Source: Parapedobacter sp037190485
GTDB taxonomy: Bacteria; Bacteroidota; Bacteroidia; Sphingobacteriales; Sphingobacteriaceae
Assembly: GCA_037190485.1 (NCBI GenBank)
Contig: JBBCJB010000017.1
Span: 124,001-188,000 of the forward strand
Direction: 5' to 3'
DNA length: 64,000 nt
Part shown: positions 58,618 to 64,000 of the stretch, in pieces
How positions within the stretch are numbered: the first letter of the stretch is position 1
Layout: each line of letters opens with the position of its first letter
Program-made: the position numbers and the translations under genes
The notes under the pieces: model-generated
Seen by the model: the letters and a program-made list of their open reading frames with translations, nothing else
Told to the model about the DNA's origin: nothing
The model's database searches: none

Positions 58618-59382
58618 ATGAAAATCGTGTCGATCGGTTGCGTATGTTTCCTGGTGCTGGTATTCAGCACCAATGCCTGCAGCCAGGGCGGCGGCAAGGG
58701 GCCTGTTGCGTCCACGCCCGACACGTTGCCTACGCCGTTGGCCGACACCGTTGTGCGCACGCCGTTTGCCGCCGCGGTGATGGAGCGGTACATGCGGACC
58801 AACTTGGCCGAAAGCGGCCTGGACACCGCCGTATACCGGATGGCCCTGACCGGGTACCTCAACCTGAAGGCCGCTGGCAAGACGGCATCGCCCATGCTGG
58901 CCATCGTCGATTTCAACAAACCAAGCATTGAAAACCGGCTCTGGATCATCGATACCGCACGCGACAGCTTGCTGCTCAATACGTGGTCGGCCCATGGCAA
59001 GGGCAGCGGCAAAGCGATGGCGGCCGTGTTTTCCAACACGCCGGGGTCGCTGCAGACCAGCCTCGGGTTCTACCTCACCGCCGAGGAATACATCGGCAAG
59101 AACGGGCGTTCCATGAAATTGGATGGGCTGGATTCCGGCTTCAACACCAATGCGCGCAAGCGATACGTGGTGATGCACGGCGCCGATTACGTCAGCCGGG
59201 ACACCATCGCCGCCTACGGTCACCTGGGCAACAGCGAAGGCTGTCCCGCCGTTTCGCACGACGTGAACCACCAGGTGCTGGATTGGATGAAAGGCAAGGG
59301 CGTGCTGTTCATCACCGGGCCATCGGGCACCTACCATTCCAAGTGGCTGGATGAGGAAAAGGCGATGCAAGCCATGCAGTGA
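58618..59382 (+). CDS. murein L,D-transpeptidase catalytic domain protein (lipoprotein)
   Basis: A 254-residue lipoprotein (lipobox STNAC at residue 20). The catalytic motif of this YkuD-like group is visible: YVVMHGADYVSRD with the His, and later GHLGNSEGCPAVS with the nucleophile Cys in SEGCP. It would make or remodel 3-3 peptidoglycan cross-links or anchor proteins in the periplasm. It starts 22 bp after the receptor gene, so it may be read from the same transcript. Confidence 0.9.
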   Translation: MKIVSIGCVCFLVLVFSTNACSQGGGKGPVASTPDTLPTPLADTVVRTPFAAAVMERYMRTNLAESGLDTAVYRMALTGYLNLKAAGKTASPMLAIVDFNKPSIENRLWIIDTARDSLLLNTWSAHGKGSGKAMAAVFSNTPGSLQTSLGFYLTAEEYIGKNGRSMKLDGLDSGFNTNARKRYVVMHGADYVSRDTIAAYGHLGNSEGCPAVSHDVNHQVLDWMKGKGVLFITGPSGTYHSKWLDEEKAMQAMQ

Positions 59383-59411
59383 TCGAGCATGCAGACCGGC
59401 CCCATTTTCAG

Positions 59412-60803
59412 TTACTCCCCCTCCCCCAGCAAATCGCCGCCGATCTGCTTGCTGGCGCGGGCACCGAGTTTCTTGAGCTGCTCCACCTTGCGGATCACGT
59501 TGCCGGGACCCGTGCTCAGTTTCTTGGTGGCGTCTTCATGCGCGCGCGTGGCGCGGTTCAGTTGTTCGCCCACTTTTTCCATATCCTGGAGGAAACCCAC
59601 GAACTTGTCGTAAAGCGCACCGGCTTCTTTCGCGATATCGAGCACGTTGCGCGTCTGCCGCTCCTGCTTCCACATGCTGGCGATGGTGCGCAACGTGGCC
59701 AATAGCGTGGAGGGGCTCACGATGACCACCCGGCGATCCCACGCGTCGCTGAACAGGTCGGCCTTGTAGGTGATGGACATGCTGAAGGCCGACTCGATGG
59801 GCATGAACAGCAACACGAAATCGGGCGAATTGATCTGGTACAGGTCGTGGTAGTTCTTGGCGGAGAGCCCTTTCACGTGGTTTTCGATCGATTGGATGTG
59901 CAGCTTGGCGAAACGTTCGCGATCTTCGTCGGCATCGGCGTTCGCCCATTGCTCATAGGCCACCAGTGATACCTTGGAGTCGACCACCAAGTGCTTTTCA
60001 TCCGGCAGGTCGATGATGGCGTCGGGCTGCAGGCGCCGCCCTTCTTCGTCGGCCAAGGAGGCCTGCAGCCGGTACTCGCGGTCCTTGACCAAGCCGGATC
60101 GTTCCAGTACCCGTTCCAGGATGACTTCGCCCCAGTTGCCCTGCTTCTTGCTGTCGCCGCGCAGGGCGCGGCTCAGGCTGTTGGCCTCGTCCTTGATGCG
60201 CAGGCTTTGCTCCATCAATTGTTGCACCACGCCCTTCAGTGAATTCCGTTCGGCCGCTTCAACTTGGTAGACCTTGTCCACTTTTTCCTCGAAGCTCCTG
60301 ATCTTGTCTTTGAAGGGATTAAGGATTTGATCGAGCGATTTGCTGTTCGTCTCGGTGAATTTCTGCGTCTTCTCTTCCAGGATCCGGTTGGCAATGACCT
60401 GGAATTCGGTATTGAACTGCCGCTTGACGGTCTCGATTTCCGCTTTTTGCTCCTGGAGCTTCTCCTGCTGCGACAGGCGGTAAGCGCGTTCGCTCTCCAG
60501 CTGCTTGCCGACCTCCAGGAATCGGTCGCGTTCCTGTTGAAGCTCGCGCAAAAGCCGCTGCTGTTCCTCCCGAAGCATGGCGGTGACGCGCTCTTTCTCG
60601 GCTGCCAAGTTCTCGGCGTACTGCTCGGCCCGGGCGTGTTGGATAACGAGTCGTTCTTTCTCCAGGCGCAAGGATTCGCATTCGGCACGCAAGGCATCGA
60701 ATTCGGCAGTCGAGGTGACCGTGTCCGATTTTGGGCGCCTGATCAACAGCATGACGGCCACCAACAGGATAACAACGGCGATAAGGATGGGATACAGCTC
60801 CAT
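59412..60803 (-). CDS. rmuC: DNA recombination protein RmuC
   Basis: A 463-residue protein: N-terminal membrane anchor (PILIAVVILLVAVMLLI), a long coiled coil (about 30-190, Glu/Arg/Gln-rich), and the RmuC nuclease-like domain (about 190-420) with QGNWGEVILERVLERSGLV, PDAIIDLPDEKHLVVDSKVSL and FVLLFMPIESAFSM. RmuC limits inversions at short repeats. It stands divergent from nothing and convergent with the transpeptidase gene. Confidence 0.95.
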   Translation of the reverse strand: MELYPILIAVVILLVAVMLLIRRPKSDTVTSTAEFDALRAECESLRLEKERLVIQHARAEQYAENLAAEKERVTAMLREEQQRLLRELQQERDRFLEVGKQLESERAYRLSQQEKLQEQKAEIETVKRQFNTEFQVIANRILEEKTQKFTETNSKSLDQILNPFKDKIRSFEEKVDKVYQVEAAERNSLKGVVQQLMEQSLRIKDEANSLSRALRGDSKKQGNWGEVILERVLERSGLVKDREYRLQASLADEEGRRLQPDAIIDLPDEKHLVVDSKVSLVAYEQWANADADEDRERFAKLHIQSIENHVKGLSAKNYHDLYQINSPDFVLLFMPIESAFSMSITYKADLFSDAWDRRVVIVSPSTLLATLRTIASMWKQERQTRNVLDIAKEAGALYDKFVGFLQDMEKVGEQLNRATRAHEDATKKLSTGPGNVIRKVEQLKKLGARASKQIGGDLLGEGE

Positions 60804-60810
60804 GGTAGCA

Positions 60811-60818
60811 CAAAGATA
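60811..60818 (-). promoter_or_regulatory. promoter core of rmuC
   Basis: TATCTTTG on the minus strand ends 7 nt before the ATG at 60803. Confidence 0.55.
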
Positions 60819-60845
60819 CCGAAAATACCATGGAAACCGGTACCG

Positions 60846-61607
60846 TTACAGATACGGATACACCACCTCGGTGAGGAACAACCCGTAAGCGGGAACGGAG
60901 GTACCCGCCATGGAGCGGTTGCGGCTCTGGATAACGGTGTGCATGTGGCTTACGGGCTGCAAGCCACGGCCGATTTCAAGCGAAGTGCCCACGATGGCCC
61001 GTACCATGTTGCGCAAGAACCGATCGGCCGAGATGTGGAAGGCCAAGTGCTGGTCTCCTTGCCATTCCCATTCGGCTTGGACAACCCGGCAGTTGTTGGT
61101 ATATACCTGCGTATTGGATTTGCTGAAGCAGGAAAAATCTTCGTACCCCAGCAAGATGGCCCCGGCTTGGTTCATCGCCTCCACATCGGGCACGTCGCGC
61201 AGGTACCACGAACGCCCCTGCAAGAAGGGGTCTTTCTGGAAATGCAACTGATAGGTATACGACCGTTTCACCGCATCGAACCGCGCATGGGCATCGCGCG
61301 CCACGGCGATGACCCGCTTGGCGGCGATGTCTGGCGGCAACAGCGAATTGACGTTATACAGGAACCGCTCGTCGCCAGCCAGCGCTACGGGACCGACAAC
61401 ATCGAAATGGGCATAGAGCTGTGTGGCATGCACGCCCGCGTCGGTGCGTCCACAACCTACCGTGGCAATGGGCTGGCGCAAGATGGTGCCCAATACCCGA
61501 TCGAGCACCTCCTGGACGGTCGGCGCATTGGGTTGGAGCTGCCAGCCGTGATAGGCGCGGCCATCAAAGGCGATCTCGATGAAATATCGTCTGGTTGTCG
61601 AATCCAC
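60846..61607 (-). CDS. truA: tRNA pseudouridine(38-40) synthase
   Basis: A 253-residue TruA that isomerises uridines 38-40 in the tRNA anticodon arm. The catalytic Asp is in GCGRTDAGVHATQLYAHFD at about residue 55. The start IEIAFDGRAYHGWQLQPN and the C-terminal FLRNMVRAIVGT are typical. No ATG is near the family start; a GTG at 61607 is used, 5 nt after a promoter core. Confidence 0.95.
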   Translation of the reverse strand: MDSTTRRYFIEIAFDGRAYHGWQLQPNAPTVQEVLDRVLGTILRQPIATVGCGRTDAGVHATQLYAHFDVVGPVALAGDERFLYNVNSLLPPDIAAKRVIAVARDAHARFDAVKRSYTYQLHFQKDPFLQGRSWYLRDVPDVEAMNQAGAILLGYEDFSCFSKSNTQVYTNNCRVVQAEWEWQGDQHLAFHISADRFLRNMVRAIVGTSLEIGRGLQPVSHMHTVIQSRNRSMAGTSVPAYGLFLTEVVYPYL

Positions 61608-61612
61608 GATCG

Positions 61613-61620
61613 CAAAGATA
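61613..61620 (-). promoter_or_regulatory. promoter core of truA
   Basis: TATCTTTG on the minus strand ends 5 nt before the GTG start at 61607. Confidence 0.55.
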
Positions 61621-61699
61621 CGAATTGATTTTGGGGCGCTGGCTTCGAAGTCTCGACTTCAGGCTTCGGTCGTCGGGCTTCGATCTTCGGGCTTTTTAT

Positions 61700-61707
61700 T
61701 ATCTTTG
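61700..61707 (+). promoter_or_regulatory. promoter core of the queD/PTPS-folE set
   Basis: TATCTTTG ends 6 nt before the ATG at 61714. Just upstream (about 61645-61696) lie short imperfect repeats of CTTCGGGCTT type. Confidence 0.55.
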
Positions 61708-61713
61708 CACGCT

Positions 61714-62127
61714 ATGATATATCTTACACGGCGCGAACGGTTTAACGCGGCGCATAAATTATACCGCGAGGAGTGGACGTTGGAGCAAAACGAGGCGGTA
61801 TTCGGCAAATGTTCCAATCCGAATTGGCATGGCCACAATTACGAGCTGTTTGTCACGGTAAAAGGCGAAGTGGATCCGCAAACCGGGTTTGTCATCGACC
61901 TGAAGGAGCTGAAGGTCATCATCAACACGTACGTGATCGACAAATTGGATCACCGGAACGTGAACCTCGACGTGGACTTCATGCACGGCAAGATGGCTTC
62001 TACCGAAATCTTGGCCATCGAGATCTTTAACCAGCTGAAACCGCATGTGGAAGCCCACGGCGCTCGGATGCACGCAGTAAAGCTTGTGGAGACCGAAAAC
62101 AACTTCGTGGAATATTTCGGCGACTAG
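61714..62127 (+). CDS. queD: 6-carboxytetrahydropterin / 6-pyruvoyltetrahydropterin synthase
   Basis: A 137-residue enzyme of the PTPS/QueD fold. Zinc ligands are visible in FNAAHKLY and WHGHNYELFV; the catalytic Cys is in GKCSNPNWHGH; the Asp-His pair is in KLDHRNVNLDVDF. It converts dihydroneopterin triphosphate, made by FolE encoded 20 bp downstream, towards queuosine or tetrahydropterin. The pair is probably one operon. The frame extends upstream, but the promoter core fixes the start. Confidence 0.9.
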   Translation: MIYLTRRERFNAAHKLYREEWTLEQNEAVFGKCSNPNWHGHNYELFVTVKGEVDPQTGFVIDLKELKVIINTYVIDKLDHRNVNLDVDFMHGKMASTEILAIEIFNQLKPHVEAHGARMHAVKLVETENNFVEYFGD

Positions 62128-62147
62128 CCGTACAACAATCGCATACC

Positions 62148-62780
62148 ATGGACAATCATACGCCATTCAATGAGGAAGAGATCGACGGATACGTCAAGAT
62201 CGATCGGTACAATCCGGAGAAAGTAGCCCGCATCGCGGCGCATTATGCCGAAATCCTGGAGTTGCTGGGCGAAGATCCGTCGCGCCAAGGCCTACAGAAA
62301 ACCCCGGAACGGGTGGCCAAGTCCTTGCAATACCTCACCCATGGCTACGACCTGGATGCGGCGGAAATACTGCGAGGCGCCATGTTCGAGGAGGAATACA
62401 GCCAGATGGTGGTGGTGAAAGACATCGAGGTGTACTCGATGTGCGAACACCACATGTTGCCATTCTTTGGCAAGGCCCACGTGGCTTACATCCCCAACGG
62501 CCACATCGTGGGGCTGAGCAAGATCCCGCGGGTCATCGACATCTTCGCGCGGCGCTTGCAGGTACAGGAACGGCTCACCAATGAAATCCGCGATTGCATC
62601 CAGCAAACATTGAACCCGGTCGGCGTAGCCGTGGTGATGGAATGCAAGCACCTCTGCATGTGCATGCGGGGTGTACAGAAGCAGAACTCGGTAACGACCA
62701 CGTCGGCATTCACGGGCGAGTTCATCCACGAACGCACGCGCAGCGAATTCTTGAAACTCATCACGGCCTCGTTGGGCTAA
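62148..62780 (+). CDS. folE: GTP cyclohydrolase I
   Basis: A 210-residue FolE that turns GTP into dihydroneopterin triphosphate, first step of folate and pterin synthesis. The zinc site is SMCEHHMLPFFGKAHVAYIP and the later CKHLCMCMRGV; EDPSRQGLQKTPERVAKSL is the family start. Its product is the substrate of the upstream QueD/PTPS enzyme. Confidence 0.96.
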   Translation: MDNHTPFNEEEIDGYVKIDRYNPEKVARIAAHYAEILELLGEDPSRQGLQKTPERVAKSLQYLTHGYDLDAAEILRGAMFEEEYSQMVVVKDIEVYSMCEHHMLPFFGKAHVAYIPNGHIVGLSKIPRVIDIFARRLQVQERLTNEIRDCIQQTLNPVGVAVVMECKHLCMCMRGVQKQNSVTTTSAFTGEFIHERTRSEFLKLITASLG

Positions 62781-62786
62781 CACGCC

Positions 62787-63875
62787 ATGATCGTTATCGC
62801 CGAACGACGACTGCACGATTTCACCTACCGGGTCTTCAAGGCCATGGGCTGTACCGATGCCGACGCGACCTTGGCGGCCACCGTATTGGTCTCGGCCGAT
62901 TTGCGCGGAATCGATTCGCATGGCGTAGCTCGACTCAGCGGGTACGTGCGGCTATGGGAAAACAACCGGCTCAATGCCACCCCGCACATCCGGATCGTGC
63001 ATGAAACGCCGACAACGGCCACGGTGGACGGCGACCGTGGCCTGGGCCTCGTCGTGGCGCCCTACGCCATGGACATCGCCATGGAAAAGGCCCGTCAATT
63101 CGGTTCGGGCTGGGTGGCCATCCGGAATTCGAACCACTTCGGTATCGCCGCCTACCATGCCTGCAAGGCGGTGGCCGAAAACATGATCGGCTACGCCATG
63201 ACCAATGCCAGCCCCTTGGTGGCGCCCACGTTTTCATCGGAGCGGCTATTGGGTACCAACCCGATGTGCTATGCATTCCCGGCGGGTGACTTCCCACCGG
63301 TCGTGGTGGATCTGGCCACTTCGGCAGCGGCCAACGGCAAGCTGGAAATCGCCCAACGCCTCGGCAAGCCCATTCCCGAAGGCTGGGCACTCCATCCCGA
63401 CGGCCAACCCACCACCGATGCCAATGCCGTGAAAAACGGCGGCGCGCTCCTGCCATTGGGCAGCGACCGCGAACACGGAAGCCACAAGGGTTTTTGCCTC
63501 TCGGCTACGGTGGATATCTTCTCCGGCGTGCTTTCGGGTGCCAATTACGGCCCGTGGGTGCCTCCGTTCGTGGCTTACCTACAGCCCGTGGCTGACCAAC
63601 CCGGTAGTGGCATCGGCCATTTCGTGGGTGCGATGCGTGTGGATGGCTTCCGTCCGTTATCGGAGTTCAAGGCGGAAATGGATCGGTGGATCGGCCGGTT
63701 CAAGGCCGCCAAGCGGGTCGACGAACGGCAACCTGTCATCATCCCCGGCGAGCCGGAGCATCAAGCCACGCAGGAACGGCTGGCACACGGAATCCCGCTG
63801 GTCGATGCCGTATGGGAAGATTTACAGGGTTTGGCCTCGAAACTAGGGGTCAGTCCGATCAAATCAGATATCTAG
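62787..63875 (+). CDS. Ldh family oxidoreductase (malate/L-lactate/ureidoglycolate-type)
   Basis: A 362-residue NAD(P)-dependent dehydrogenase of the Ldh2/YlbC family. Motifs: SADLRGIDSHGVARL near residue 40, ATVDGDRGLGLVVAPYAMD, the catalytic-region VAIRNSNHFGIAAYH, and LLGTNPMCYAFPAG. The exact substrate (malate, lactate, sulfolactate or ureidoglycolate) is not visible. The stop overlaps the convergent Rrf2 gene end by 12 bp. Confidence 0.9.
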   Translation: MIVIAERRLHDFTYRVFKAMGCTDADATLAATVLVSADLRGIDSHGVARLSGYVRLWENNRLNATPHIRIVHETPTTATVDGDRGLGLVVAPYAMDIAMEKARQFGSGWVAIRNSNHFGIAAYHACKAVAENMIGYAMTNASPLVAPTFSSERLLGTNPMCYAFPAGDFPPVVVDLATSAAANGKLEIAQRLGKPIPEGWALHPDGQPTTDANAVKNGGALLPLGSDREHGSHKGFCLSATVDIFSGVLSGANYGPWVPPFVAYLQPVADQPGSGIGHFVGAMRVDGFRPLSEFKAEMDRWIGRFKAAKRVDERQPVIIPGEPEHQATQERLAHGIPLVDAVWEDLQGLASKLGVSPIKSDI

Positions 63876-64000
63876 GGCCAATCGCTTCTCCTTATTGATG
63901 ATATCGGCGATGCTTGTGTCATTGAGTATCTGAAGCATGGCGTTGCGTACGTCGACAAACGTATCGCGGATGCCGCATACTTCCTCCGATTTGCATTCGT
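63864..64000 (-). CDS. Rrf2 family transcriptional regulator, N-terminus outside the window
   Basis: Only the last 45 codons are present. They read ECKSEEVCGIRDTFVDV, then AMLQILNDTSIADIINKEK. The C-x5-C pair and the following helix match the C-terminal part of Rrf2/IscR-type regulators, which can bind an iron-sulfur cluster through such Cys. The DNA-binding part is beyond the edge. Confidence 0.75.
   Translation of the reverse strand, partial: ECKSEEVCGIRDTFVDVRNAMLQILNDTSIADIINKEKRLALDI

Noticed and set aside
1..64000. CRISPR arrays, prophage structural genes or integrase
   Set aside because: No regularly spaced direct repeats with unique spacers, and no capsid, terminase or integrase frames, were seen.

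Overview
The window is a 64-kb piece of a Bacteroidota chromosome, most like the Sphingobacteriales/Chitinophagales by gene content; I cannot name the genus. The evidence is a SusC/SusD pair with a FecR regulator, a GLPGLI protein beside a carboxypeptidase-regulatory-domain TonB receptor, Bacteroidota-type promoters with a TAnnTTTG core in front of many genes, and the futalosine hydrolase MqnB of the menaquinone route. Most of the window is GC-rich and densely coded. A low-GC segment at about 6.4-12.7 kb stands out.

Layout. 1-5.9 kb is an accessory stretch: a partial AlbA_2/RecG-like regulator, small lipoproteins, a Fic protein preceded by an iteron-like repeat array, an orphan protein, a decayed lipoprotein copy and a DUF3800 protein. 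6.2-14.7 kb holds a small HTH gene, a noncoding AT-rich gap and a minus-strand locus running fecR, susC, susD, tlpA-like. 14.8-17.5 kb is a repeat cluster with REP-like palindromes around an Rpn/PD-(D/E)XK nuclease gene and a GIY-YIG nuclease gene. 17.5-22.3 kb carries regulators (Crp-like, HTH_17, XRE), a Trp-rich small membrane protein, a fibronectin-III protein and small orphans.

From 22.3 kb the content is mostly core. There is a probable four-gene operon (glutaminyl cyclase, KtrB, KtrA, EamA exporter), then yraN-dnaG, a CtpA-type protease, pdhA-pdhC, gcvP, a MITE-like element and dnaA. Next come a Spy/DUF4890-like protein, a deoxyribonucleotidase with lpxK, mqnB, pdhB (split from pdhA/pdhC), DoxX, metZ-osmC and YceI. 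A two-component system, a TatA-like protein and a CusCBA-type metal efflux system lie at 47.1-54.9 kb. GLPGLI plus receptor, an L,D-transpeptidase, rmuC, truA, a QueD/PTPS gene, folE, an Ldh-family dehydrogenase and the tail of an Rrf2 regulator end the window.

The observations I consider most worth following are: (i) a compositional breakpoint inside susC, suggesting that the receptor/SusD/TlpA cassette was exchanged under a retained FecR/STN signalling module; (ii) an identical bipartite promoter-like motif before fecR and before a Crp-like gene, in inverted orientation on the two sides of the nuclease/repeat cluster; (iii) REP-like repeats flanking two nuclease genes; (iv) the array upstream of fic; (v) a hairpin MITE before dnaA; (vi) a set of promoters whose core ends 4-9 nt before the start codon, implying leaderless mRNAs. 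No RNA genes or CRISPR arrays were recognised.
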